Source: a virus
Virus record (IMG/VR): IMGVR_UViG_3300032053_005511
Location: 1 to 57,572 of that record
Reading direction: 5' to 3' (one strand)
DNA: 57,572 nt
Shown piece by piece: positions 42,881-50,998 of this stretch. The stretch's first letter is position 1; each line of letters starts with the position of its first letter. Position numbers and translations under genes: made by a program. Under the pieces are notes generated by a model. The model saw only the letters and a list, made by a program, of their open reading frames with translations. It was not told the origin of the DNA and did no database searches.

Positions 42881-43714
42881 ATGGTTGACATACGCAAGTC
42901 TCTAGGGGAGCTACGTGGTGAGTGGGAGAGCTGCACAGCCTGCGACTTGGGGGTTCGTAGGCAAGACGTGGAGGGGCCACTCATCTTTGGGCAGGGTGAC
43001 CGACGCGGCATCATGTTCATCGGGGATGGACCAGTAGAAGAAGATGACGCAGCTGAGGGACCATTCAGTGACAAGGCTGGAGCACTTCTCAGAAACACTA
43101 TAGGTAAGCTAGGTCTACCCACTACTTACTTCACGTACACTGTTGCTTGTAGATCTTGTGAGCACGCAGTTGATGGCGCTGGTGCGCCAATGTACCGAAA
43201 AGATCGCAGGGGTGTAGCTCTCCCCATGATACGTGACAGGACACCATCACCACCTCAGATAGCAGCCTGTAGGCCTAGGTTACTGGAGGAGATCTATCTG
43301 GTAGACCCCATCCTCATAGTGACCCTAGGAGCAGAGGCTACTAGCGCGGTCATGGGCAAGAGCATATCGATAACGTCAGAGCGGGGTAAGACACGACAGC
43401 TAGACATCCCTGGATCTTGGTACCTGCCCTCACGTACTGACAAGAAGCAGGTGTGGGCTAGGAAAGTAAAAGGTGTACTTACCCTGCCGTCAGAGCAGAA
43501 CACTGTTGGGTATCTGGTGCTGCCAACACTGCACCCAGCTTACGCACTCAGAATGTGGGCCGATAAAAGACCCGACAACCCACTAGACCTATTTCTAGAA
43601 GACCTGCGATTAGCAGCCAACGTGTACGACAAGTACATGCAAGAAGCCCTGGGGATCATCCCCAGTGAGCGTGACGTCAACAAGTCTGATGTTCTAGGAG
43701 ACCCCAATGGCTAA
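42881..43714 (+). CDS. Uracil-DNA glycosylase-like protein, family 4 type
   Basis: This 277-residue protein has CTAC near residue 18, FIGDGPVEEDDAAEGPFSDK in the place of the usual GEAPG-ED-G-PF motif, VACRSC, then PQIAACRPRLLEEI, LIVTLGAEA and LPTLHPAYALR. These are the ordered landmarks of the 4Fe-4S family 4 uracil glycosylases, with the four Cys positions present. The first motif departs from the standard form (Gly-Asp-Gly-Pro), so activity on uracil is not certain. It is inserted about 50 residues longer than usual between VACRSC and the next Cys. A GGGAGG site lies upstream. Confidence 0.7.
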   Translation: MVDIRKSLGELRGEWESCTACDLGVRRQDVEGPLIFGQGDRRGIMFIGDGPVEEDDAAEGPFSDKAGALLRNTIGKLGLPTTYFTYTVACRSCEHAVDGAGAPMYRKDRRGVALPMIRDRTPSPPQIAACRPRLLEEIYLVDPILIVTLGAEATSAVMGKSISITSERGKTRQLDIPGSWYLPSRTDKKQVWARKVKGVLTLPSEQNTVGYLVLPTLHPAYALRMWADKRPDNPLDLFLEDLRLAANVYDKYMQEALGIIPSERDVNKSDVLGDPNG

Positions 43715-44132
43715 GAAAGTAAACGTGGAAGACCTGAAGGAGGTGGCTCACTTTGAGGAGGCTGCCACTCGCCTGAGAGACTTTCAGCAGAAGCACAGCA
43801 GCGTGTTCGAGGAATTTAGCGCGCTAGCCAACGAGTACAACGACCTACTAGAAGCTGCTGAGAAGGCCACCAAAGCACTGGGGGTGTCTTGCGGGTCATT
43901 CGAACTGTTCCAGACGACCGTCGCGTACGACGCACAAGCTCTATATGACCTGCTAGGTAATGACAAATTCCTATCAGTCGGGGGCACTGTTAGCACACAA
44001 CGAGTTTACAACTTGGATAAGACCAGGGTGCGGGCGGCTATTGCTAAGAAGGACATACCAGCAGAGTCTCTTGAGCACTTCACTAAGACTACCAACAAGT
44101 TTCACAGACCCTCGAAGATCGAGATACCATGA
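43707..44132 (+). CDS. Unknown helical protein of replication operon
   Basis: This 141-residue protein has a coiled-coil N-terminal half (FEEAATRLRDFQQKHSSVFE) and a C-terminal region with GGTVSTQRVYNLDKTRVRAA. This layout is seen in conserved phage proteins of unknown function. It overlaps the glycosylase gene by 8 bases and the next gene by ATGA. Confidence 0.6.
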   Translation: MAKKVNVEDLKEVAHFEEAATRLRDFQQKHSSVFEEFSALANEYNDLLEAAEKATKALGVSCGSFELFQTTVAYDAQALYDLLGNDKFLSVGGTVSTQRVYNLDKTRVRAAIAKKDIPAESLEHFTKTTNKFHRPSKIEIP

Positions 44133-44419
44133 AGACAACTAGGACTATAGAGGACGCTAAATCGGTACAGCATGATGAGTGGTACGCAGACGACCCACTC
44201 AGCTTGATAGCAGCTGACTGCCCGGTGCTAGCTACCGTGAGCTCTGTGGTTGGTAGGTCACTGGCCTACGGTGAACTGAAGTGCTCTACGACAGTCACGC
44301 TGCAGTGCGCGCAGAGCAGCGACACAGTTCACCAAGCTGGCGTAATGGCTTTTAACAAAGCTAGAGAACTCACTAACGCGGGTATGAAGCTGCTAGCACC
44401 CGATGCGGGCGACATATGA
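44129..44419 (+). CDS. Small unknown protein, pair member A
   Basis: This 96-residue protein contains VVGRSLAYGELKCSTTVTLQ and QAGVMAFNKARELTNAG, an alpha/beta pattern that looks conserved, but I cannot assign a function. It is coupled by ATGA overlaps on both sides (44129 and 44416), so it probably works with the next small protein. Confidence 0.6.
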   Translation: MKTTRTIEDAKSVQHDEWYADDPLSLIAADCPVLATVSSVVGRSLAYGELKCSTTVTLQCAQSSDTVHQAGVMAFNKARELTNAGMKLLAPDAGDI

Positions 44420-44733
44420 TACTGGGAACTCCTAAGTTTGATGGCCTAGCCATCGGTAGCCTAGAAGTGGACTTCATGGGCACTACGCTTCAACTGAAAG
44501 CTGTAGCTGGTTTCGTGAGCTCCAAGACGGGCTATACCCACGGCTGGACTAAAGGAGAGGCGCAGGTCTGGTCGCAGGAGACCATGCAGTACCTTCAGGT
44601 GCTGAAGGACTCCATGGAGAGAGACCTAGCAAAGATGCACCTAGGTGACGGGGCCACAGGAACCAACAAGACGGGCCTCGACCTAGACACCAGCGGTCTA
44701 GCAGAGCACCTAGGTGAAGCTCCATCCGTGTAG
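44416..44733 (+). CDS. Small unknown protein, pair member B
   Basis: This 105-residue protein has a beta-rich start (GLAIGSLEVDFMGTTLQLKA), GFVSSKTGYTHGWTKGE and WSQETMQYLQVLKDSMERDL. The THGWT segment looks characteristic, but I do not know the family. It ends the first part of the replication operon; a hairpin follows at 44740. Confidence 0.6.
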   Translation: MILGTPKFDGLAIGSLEVDFMGTTLQLKAVAGFVSSKTGYTHGWTKGEAQVWSQETMQYLQVLKDSMERDLAKMHLGDGATGTNKTGLDLDTSGLAEHLGEAPSV

Positions 44734-44739
44734 CCCTAC

Positions 44740-44773
44740 AGCTTGGGGAGTTAGGCAGCTGGCTCCCCAAGCT
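44740..44773 (+). terminator. Strong hairpin, probable terminator
   Basis: An 11-bp stem AGCTTGGGGAG/CTCCCCAAGCT has a 12-nt loop. The T-rich stretch (ATATTTTGTT) begins about 12 bases later, so termination may be partial. Promoter P5 restarts transcription 64 bases downstream. Confidence 0.6.
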
Positions 44774-44836
44774 ATTGTGCACATCGATATTTTGTTGACA
44801 GCTTTGCAAGCGGTAGGGCAGGGTGCGTCCCCCCTT

Positions 44837-44866
44837 TTGCAAGCTTACCGGGTTGTGCGGCATAAG
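44837..44866 (+). promoter_or_regulatory. Promoter P5, upstream of DnaB-like helicase
   Basis: The -35-like TTGCAA is at 44837-44842 and the -10-like CATAAG at 44861-44866, with an 18-base spacer. ATAAGTG matches promoter P2 in the same place. A second TTTGCAAGC copy lies at 44803-44811 without a -10. Confidence 0.6.
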
Positions 44867-44898
44867 TGCTGCAGCGCTACTTCGTGCCTAGGAGCTAT

Positions 44899-46281
44899 AT
44901 GTCTACTAGAGAAATGCAGCTGATTTCCAGGGTTATCCGTACTGGAGAATTGCCACGGATACTAGAGTGGGGAGTTACGTCAGATGACTTCGTAACTAAC
45001 GAAGGTCGAGCGATGTTTAACGGCATCCTGGGGTACTACTCGATGCCGGATAGCTTGGGGTCAGTGATAGGTGAGCACTCAGCGCGCCTTAGTTACCCCA
45101 ACTTTCAGCCATGCGATGACCACAGCATGACTACAGATGCGCTGTGCGCAGAAGTCAGAAAGAACCGCCTACGTATAGACCTTACCCTGGCTAACCAGCG
45201 GATAGAGAGTCTAGCGGCCATTGACCCGATGAAGGCAGCTGCAGAGATGCAGAATGTCTCTAACCACATACTGAGGTTAGGGGCCAGCAAGGGTAACGAC
45301 GTACGAATACAGTCTTCCTACATCAACATTATGCAGAACTACAATCTGCGTAAGTCTGGTGTCGACATGTCCGCTATGTCATGGCCTTGGGAACCGCTAC
45401 AGTCTGTTACTGGGGGGCTAGACCACGAAGACTACGTCATCTTGTACGGGCGTCCCAAGTCTATGAAGACCTGGGTGCTGGCCTCCATCATTGCTTGGGC
45501 GTACCACAACAACAAGAGCATGTTGCTGTACACCAAGGAGATGACGGCGGACAACATCTTCCAGAGATCCATAGCGTGTATGCTCTCCCTCCCCTACCAC
45601 GAGTTTAGGATGGGCTTGCTGAGTGGTGAGCAAGAGAACGATCTGGCTGTCTTCGGGCAGATGATAGAGTCAGAGAATGTAGTCTGCCTATCGGGGCAAG
45701 ACGCTCCAGAGGGTGGAGATACGGTACCGTGGCTCAAGTCTAAGGTGGAACACTACAAGCCAGATATCATCTTCGTAGATGGTATGTACCTGATGAGCGA
45801 CGTCAAGAACGCCAAGAAAGACCATGAGAGGGTGATGAACATCTCTCGTGGTATCCGCCAGATGGTCCTGGAGATTAAGAAGCCAGTAATAGCCACTATC
45901 CAGGCTAACAGGAAGGCTGCCGGACATGAACGTGCTGAGTTAGACGAGATCGCCTTCTCTGATGCTATCGGGCAGGACGCTACGATTGCTGCCAGGGTTA
46001 TCAACGATAAGAACTCCTCTACCATCTCCCTGGTCATTGGTGGGTCTAGAGAGTTCAACCTAAGTGGCTTCCGTATGAACGGCGTGCCAGCTACTGACTT
46101 TACTTTCCACTCCATGCTTACGGACAAGGAGATAGAGAAAGCCAAAGAGCAGGATTCCGATGGTGATGAGGAAGTTAAAGAGACCAGCAAGACTACCACT
46201 GGTAAAAAGCGCGGCGCAAAGAAGCCAACAGAAAGCAACGCTTTGGTGCAAGCTACTAGAAGAGTAACCTCACGGTTGTGA
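44899..46281 (+). CDS. Replicative DNA helicase, DnaB-like
   Basis: This is a 460-residue protein starting at the ATG at 44899, which has GGAG 4 bases upstream; the frame is open to 44866 but lies over the promoter. An N-terminal helical domain precedes the RecA-type motor. Walker A is GRPKSMKT (about 184-191, with Met in place of the usual Gly). LLYTKEMTADNIFQRSIACM follows, then Walker B IIFVDGMYLMSD (about 290) and an arginine/sensor region IATIQANRKAAG. The C-terminal tail is basic and Lys-rich. It unwinds DNA at the fork and pairs with the primase that overlaps its stop. Confidence 0.85.
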   Translation: MSTREMQLISRVIRTGELPRILEWGVTSDDFVTNEGRAMFNGILGYYSMPDSLGSVIGEHSARLSYPNFQPCDDHSMTTDALCAEVRKNRLRIDLTLANQRIESLAAIDPMKAAAEMQNVSNHILRLGASKGNDVRIQSSYINIMQNYNLRKSGVDMSAMSWPWEPLQSVTGGLDHEDYVILYGRPKSMKTWVLASIIAWAYHNNKSMLLYTKEMTADNIFQRSIACMLSLPYHEFRMGLLSGEQENDLAVFGQMIESENVVCLSGQDAPEGGDTVPWLKSKVEHYKPDIIFVDGMYLMSDVKNAKKDHERVMNISRGIRQMVLEIKKPVIATIQANRKAAGHERAELDEIAFSDAIGQDATIAARVINDKNSSTISLVIGGSREFNLSGFRMNGVPATDFTFHSMLTDKEIEKAKEQDSDGDEEVKETSKTTTGKKRGAKKPTESNALVQATRRVTSRL

Positions 46282-47279
46282 TGGACACCACAGACGAAGT
46301 ACTGCTTGTCGCACGGAAGCACCTACACAAGATCAAGAAGAGCGGGTCTAACAACATCATGGCCGCCTGCCCCTTCCACAGGAAGGCAGACGGCTCAGAA
46401 GAGAAGACACCGTCATTCGCGATGTCCCTCACCAATGGGTTGTTCTTCTGCCATTCCTGTGGAGAGAAAGGTACCCTACAGAAGTTCTTAAAGCTCTTTG
46501 GCTACGACTCCGCCAGAGTACAGAACGAGTACGCTCCACTCCTAGAGGAGCTCTCTAAGAACATAGCTCCACCAGTAGACCCCCTTAACCCAGGGGTGGT
46601 GCATCTAGATCCCTTACCTGCTGGACTGCTAGGACTGTTCGACTACTGCCCACTAAAGCTAGTAGACCAGGGGTTCTCAGAAGAAACGTTAGCCAGGTTT
46701 GAGATAGGGTTTGATAGGGACAACCTGCGGATAACCTATCCTCTCAGAGACCTATCTGGCCAGCTGGTAGGTATCAGCGGTAGGACAGTTACCGGGGAGC
46801 ACCCTAGGTACAAGATATACGACGCTGAGTACAAGACATGGGACCTAGCCCCTAGGTACAACTGGAACAAAAGAACCATTCTGTGGAACGCTCACACGGT
46901 TTACCCAGGGCTGTTCTTCAATCCACTGGGTGGTGAGATCGTGCTGGTTGAGGGCTTCAATGCCTGCATGTGGGTTCACCAATCGGGTATAACCGACACG
47001 GTAGCCCTGCTAGGTACGTATATGTCACAGGAGCAGCAATGGATGCTTGAGCGCATGGGCGCTACGGTGTATATCTTCCTGGACAATAATGACGCTGGGC
47101 TCATGGGGGTAGACAACATAGCCAGCAAACTAGTTCGTAGCTTACCTGTAAAAGTCATGTGCTACCCGCCAAGGCTTTTAGACGATGAGACCGCGCAACC
47201 AGATAACTTAACTAGTGAAGAAGTGCTCGAAGCCAAGAGCAATGCCATCAACTATAACGAATGGCACAGGCTGGCTTGA
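46281..47279 (+). CDS. DNA primase, CHC2 zinc finger and TOPRIM
   Basis: This is a 332-residue protein starting at the ATG at 46281 (TGATG overlap with the helicase stop). The N-terminal zinc finger is ACPFH ... FFCHSCGEKG (about 30-61). The middle has the DnaG-like RFEIGFDRDNLRITYPLRD. The TOPRIM core is EIVLVEGFNACMW (about 220), with FLDNNDAG as the acidic metal-site motif. Shorter than bacterial DnaG because it lacks the helicase-binding domain, as in many phages. It makes RNA primers. Confidence 0.88.
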   Translation: MDTTDEVLLVARKHLHKIKKSGSNNIMAACPFHRKADGSEEKTPSFAMSLTNGLFFCHSCGEKGTLQKFLKLFGYDSARVQNEYAPLLEELSKNIAPPVDPLNPGVVHLDPLPAGLLGLFDYCPLKLVDQGFSEETLARFEIGFDRDNLRITYPLRDLSGQLVGISGRTVTGEHPRYKIYDAEYKTWDLAPRYNWNKRTILWNAHTVYPGLFFNPLGGEIVLVEGFNACMWVHQSGITDTVALLGTYMSQEQQWMLERMGATVYIFLDNNDAGLMGVDNIASKLVRSLPVKVMCYPPRLLDDETAQPDNLTSEEVLEAKSNAINYNEWHRLA

Positions 47280-47303
47280 GCGTTAACCAAAAGGTAGTAA
47301 TCC

Positions 47304-48527
47304 ATGTCATTCGGTAAAGACCCAAACAATCTGGCTGGTGTAGTTCAAGGTGGTGCCTCCTTCCAGCAGCAGGCAGCTGCATCTCTGCGTAGGCCCAAGA
47401 AGCAGGCTGGTGGAGGTGGTGGCGGTAAGTTCTTCAGTTACCGCGATCAGTTCAAGCCCAGTGACGTCAACGTAGACACGGGGCGTGTCATCCCCGGTAG
47501 CTACGTCTCTACCAACCTGGGAGACGACGGGAACACGTACGGTATCATAACTGCGTACGTCACATACGACGAGCATTTCCATGGCACACTGCAGCGTGGA
47601 ACGATTTGCTCTGCTGGTCCGTTCTGGCGAATGCGCAACAAGCGGAATCCTTGCCGTGGTTGCGACATCTTCTGGGAGGACTACGAGCAGAGGAAGCGCC
47701 TAGGTAAGGGAGTCAAGGGGCCCAACCGAGTATCTCGCCGTGAGATGTTCGCCTTCAACTGGTTGGACATGGGTGTGTTCCACAAGACGAACGTACTGCA
47801 GCCTGATGGACAGCCCTTGATCAACCGGAACAGTGGGTTGCCCATCTGGAACTGGGTCAAGTGCATAGGCATTGGGTGTCCTGGTTGCAGCACCGGCGTA
47901 GAGAGCAAGCAGGGGCACATGATGCCTTGGCCGATGGGTAAGCAGCACTTCGAAACCATCAACGGGTACGCCGAGTACATCGCCAATGGGTGTCTCAGCT
48001 GTGGTGTACGGGGCAGCATAAGCACGGTGTCTTGGCACTGTGCCAACCCAGGGTGTGGTGAGGCGATCGTAGATCTACGCAACACCACCATGAATGCTCA
48101 ACAGGTGAATGAGATGATAGCTGGGCAGTACCACTGCCGTAAGTGTCAGACGTCAGCTCTACCTATTGAGGCCGTCTACTGCGCTAACTGCACGCCAACT
48201 GGGGTACAGCCTGTCAGGGCTTCCTTGTTCGACGTTGACATGCAGGTACAGCGCCGTGGCGGTGGTGATAGCAAGGGCACTCAGCTAGTAGTGCTGGATA
48301 CCAGTGAACCTAAGCCTATCGACCCAAGGTTCGTGGAAATAGCAAAGCCTCTAGATCTGGCTGCCCGCTACGCTCCAACTCCTTACGATGAGCAGGTGGC
48401 TCTCTTTGGTCCGCCTACACCCACAGGACCGTCAGTTAACGTGGCTCAGCCACAGTACGGGGCTGCTGGTGCTGCACCTCCGGTGTATGCACCACCGGCC
48501 GCTGGTTTCACCAAGAACTACGGCTAA
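47304..48527 (+). CDS. Zinc-rich protein, candidate single-stranded DNA-binding protein
   Basis: This 407-residue protein has a Gly-rich N-terminal arm, a beta-rich domain and many Cys pairs: CRGC, CIGIGCPGC, CLSCG, CANPGCG, CRKC and CANC, enough for three or more zinc sites. The C-terminal 60 residues are Pro/Ala/Gly-rich and flexible. Location between primase and DNA polymerase and a strong terminator right after it suggest an abundant replication protein such as a zinc-containing SSB (compare T4 gp32). I see no certain OB-fold signature, so this is inference. Confidence 0.5.
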   Translation: MSFGKDPNNLAGVVQGGASFQQQAAASLRRPKKQAGGGGGGKFFSYRDQFKPSDVNVDTGRVIPGSYVSTNLGDDGNTYGIITAYVTYDEHFHGTLQRGTICSAGPFWRMRNKRNPCRGCDIFWEDYEQRKRLGKGVKGPNRVSRREMFAFNWLDMGVFHKTNVLQPDGQPLINRNSGLPIWNWVKCIGIGCPGCSTGVESKQGHMMPWPMGKQHFETINGYAEYIANGCLSCGVRGSISTVSWHCANPGCGEAIVDLRNTTMNAQQVNEMIAGQYHCRKCQTSALPIEAVYCANCTPTGVQPVRASLFDVDMQVQRRGGGDSKGTQLVVLDTSEPKPIDPRFVEIAKPLDLAARYAPTPYDEQVALFGPPTPTGPSVNVAQPQYGAAGAAPPVYAPPAAGFTKNYG

Positions 48528-48541
48528 CTAACCCACAGGAG

Positions 48542-48572
48542 AAAGGGGCCCTCACGGGCCCCTTTTCTTTTT
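48542..48572 (+). terminator. Strong terminator that also separates an RBS from a start codon
   Basis: A stem AAAGGGGCCC/GGGCCCCTTT (7 strong pairs plus AAA/TTT) with a TCAC loop is followed by TTTTCTTTTT. It is a textbook rho-independent terminator. An AGGAG (48537-48541) abuts the stem on the 5' side, and the DNA polymerase ATG lies at 48574. Confidence 0.85.
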
Positions 48573-48573
48573 C

Positions 48574-50517
48574 ATGGCATGGAATGTAGAAACTCCAGAT
48601 GCTGAGTACTACGATCACACGCATACAAAACAACTAGCTAAACTCGTGGCTGAGGCTAACGACCAGCCAGAGATTGCTATCGATACTGAGACCACCGGTC
48701 TAGTCACCTGGAAGGACATACCTCTCTACTGGTCCATGGCTTGGGCTGGTAGGAAGATGGCGCTCAATGCCTCTACCCTGCCCTACTTCGCAGAGGTATT
48801 CGCTAGTAAGACTAGGACTTGGATCTTCGCCAACGCCAAGTACGACACGCATATCCTGGCCAACGTAGGTATCAATATACAGGGTAGGTTGGCTGACATA
48901 CAGGTGATGCACTCCCTCCTTTATGAGGACCGGCCACATGGTCTGAAGGAGATAGCAGCCCACGTCCTTGGTTGGCGTTGGAAAGACTTCCAAGATACCT
49001 TCGGTAAGATATCAGTGAAGAAGGGCGTGAGCGCCTCTGACGTCATTCTCAGGGCAGAGAAGGAGAACTTCAATCTCCTTGTCGAGTACGCCAGCAACGA
49101 CGCTTGGGGCACCTGGTGCGCTTACAACAAGCTAAAAGCAGAGCTACAGGATGCAGTAACGCACAGCTTGTACAAGACCACAGGACCCAGGATAGCTACG
49201 CTATGGGACCTGTTCGACAAGATAGAGGTGCCGTACACGAAGGTTCTTTGGAAGAACGAACGTAATGGTATCAAGATAGATAGAGAGCGCCTAGAGAAGG
49301 TCAGACCTATCGTTCGTGCTGACCTAGAACAGCTAGAGCGTGATATCTCTAAACTGCGCGGTAAGCTCTTTAACCCAAAGAGTGCTAAGCAGCTAGAGCA
49401 GCTACTTTTTGAAGAGCTGAAACTCAAGTCTATTAAACAGACTAAGGGTGGTAAGACGGGCGTACGTAAGAACTCTGTTGATGAGGACGTTCTGAAGTAC
49501 TACGCGCACATCCCCATAATAGGGTTGATACTGCAGCATCGTGATCTGTCTAAGCTGGAAGGCACCTACCTAGACAACCTCTATGATCTCATGGACCCGT
49601 TTGACCGTATCCATACACGGTTCAACCAGGACGTAGCTCGTACAGGCCGTCTATCTAGCTCGGGGCCCAACCTGCAGAACATCCCCACTGTGGAGAACGA
49701 CAAGTGGAAGCTCAGAGATGCCTTCATTGCTGACGATGGTGACTGCCTGATAGCAGCTGACTATCAACAGCTAGAGATGCGTCTACTGGCCGCTGCAGCT
49801 GAAGAAGAGGGCATGATCGGCGTGTTCCTAAAGAACTGGGATATTCACATGGGTAATGCGTCACTCATGTTTAACATCCCGTACGACGATATAGAGAATG
49901 CTACCAAAGTGAACAAGAAGGTTAAGGCTGGCGAGATGGACCCGTCTGAGTTCACCCCGTACCTCAAGGAATGTGTAGACGCCAGAAAGGCGGCTAAGGC
50001 TATTGGCTTCGGTCTGAACTACGGCATGGGCACTAAAAAGCTAGCTGTAGCTATTGGCTGTGACAGAGAAGAAGCTGAAGAGAAGGTAGCTCGGTACTTC
50101 GAGACGTACCCTGCAGTTAAGCAGTTCTACGCTGCAGCCATAGAAGAAGCTGAGCAAACTGGCTTCTCCTTCACTGTACTAGGCCGCAGGCGTAGTGTCC
50201 CAGAGCTGTTCTCTCATCGTGGTGATGAGCGAAACAGGGGAGAGCGCGTAGCCGTGAACACGCAGATTCAAGGGTCAGCTGCCGACGTGGCAAAGATGGC
50301 ACAGATCATGTGTGACGTAGCCGACGTAGAAGGTACCTATGGGGCAAGGCCACTACTGGCCATTCATGACGAGCTAGTATTCCAATGTCCTAAGGATACA
50401 GTTGAGGCAGCTAAGGTGGAGATCAAAGAGTGGATGGAACACTCCATGTTCTCAGACCTGGCCGTCCCACTCACGGTGGATATCGGTAGTGGTAAATCCT
50501 GGATGGAAGCCAAGTGA
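48574..50517 (+). CDS. polA: Family A DNA polymerase
   Basis: This 647-residue protein has a 3'-5' exonuclease domain with AIDTETTGL (about 36-44), YDTHILANV and the later YASNDAWGTW. The polymerase domain has RTGRLSSSGPNLQNIPT and motif A AADYQQLEMR (about 394). Motif B is KAIGFGLNYG (about 475), QIQGSAADVAK follows, and motif C is IHDELVF (about 597). It has no 5'-nuclease domain, as in phage replicases. No ribosome site lies in the few bases before the ATG; the only good one is on the far side of the terminator hairpin. Its GTGA end couples to the next gene. Confidence 0.92.
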   Translation: MAWNVETPDAEYYDHTHTKQLAKLVAEANDQPEIAIDTETTGLVTWKDIPLYWSMAWAGRKMALNASTLPYFAEVFASKTRTWIFANAKYDTHILANVGINIQGRLADIQVMHSLLYEDRPHGLKEIAAHVLGWRWKDFQDTFGKISVKKGVSASDVILRAEKENFNLLVEYASNDAWGTWCAYNKLKAELQDAVTHSLYKTTGPRIATLWDLFDKIEVPYTKVLWKNERNGIKIDRERLEKVRPIVRADLEQLERDISKLRGKLFNPKSAKQLEQLLFEELKLKSIKQTKGGKTGVRKNSVDEDVLKYYAHIPIIGLILQHRDLSKLEGTYLDNLYDLMDPFDRIHTRFNQDVARTGRLSSSGPNLQNIPTVENDKWKLRDAFIADDGDCLIAADYQQLEMRLLAAAAEEEGMIGVFLKNWDIHMGNASLMFNIPYDDIENATKVNKKVKAGEMDPSEFTPYLKECVDARKAAKAIGFGLNYGMGTKKLAVAIGCDREEAEEKVARYFETYPAVKQFYAAAIEEAEQTGFSFTVLGRRRSVPELFSHRGDERNRGERVAVNTQIQGSAADVAKMAQIMCDVADVEGTYGARPLLAIHDELVFQCPKDTVEAAKVEIKEWMEHSMFSDLAVPLTVDIGSGKSWMEAK

Positions 50518-50927
50518 AGAAGAAGCTTGAGCTGGACCTAGCCGTTGCTGCAGACCTGGGAATAAACAAAAAGCAGGTCGCCCTCATTACCGCTGCCTTC
50601 GTCCAAGAGCTGAAGAACACCATCATGGAGGATGGGGTGGCCTACGTAGATAGCCTAGGCCGCTTCAAGCTCACGGCAGAGGTAGGCGGTAAGAGGGCCG
50701 TGCTCAAGAAGGGCAACTTCAAGAAGGGCCAGAATACTGGAACAATAGTAGTAGACGTTCCAGTACGCCTACGAGTACACTTTGCCAAAGCTCCTGCATT
50801 CAAGCATCAGCTGCACGAAGGATACAAAGGCAGATGGACAAGTTCGGCGTCAACGAAAACATCGATCAAGAAGCCATGGAAAAGCAGTCAGCCAAAGGCT
50901 GCCCCATCTGTGGCAAAACGCCAGTAA
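50514..50927 (+). CDS. HU/IHF-like DNA-binding protein
   Basis: This 137-residue protein starts at a GTG in a GTGA overlap. Residues 1-95 follow the HU pattern: ADLGINKKQVALITAAFVQE, YVDSLGRFKLT, then a basic arm (KKGNFKKGQN) and RLRVHFAKAPAFK. The C-terminal 40 residues are basic and Ser/Lys/Pro-rich, and their DNA also encodes the start of the zinc-ribbon micro-protein in another frame. HU-like proteins bend and compact DNA. Confidence 0.75.
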   Translation: MKKKLELDLAVAADLGINKKQVALITAAFVQELKNTIMEDGVAYVDSLGRFKLTAEVGGKRAVLKKGNFKKGQNTGTIVVDVPVRLRVHFAKAPAFKHQLHEGYKGRWTSSASTKTSIKKPWKSSQPKAAPSVAKRQ

Positions 50928-50998
50928 AGCACGGCAACGTACTTCTCTGTGAGGAACACGGTTCTGAACCGTTTGAAAAGGAAAAGAATGGCGGCTAA
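50834..50998 (+). CDS. 54-residue zinc-ribbon micro-protein
   Basis: An open frame from the ATG at 50834 encodes 54 residues with CPICGKTPVKHGNVLLCEEH, i.e. C-x2-C-x12-C-x2-H, a clear single zinc site. The first 94 bases overlap the end of the HU-like gene in a different frame, and the last 11 overlap the recombinase start. AAGG lies upstream. The intact metal site supports real coding. It probably binds nucleic acid or a replication partner. Confidence 0.65.
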   Translation: MDKFGVNENIDQEAMEKQSAKGCPICGKTPVKHGNVLLCEEHGSEPFEKEKNGG

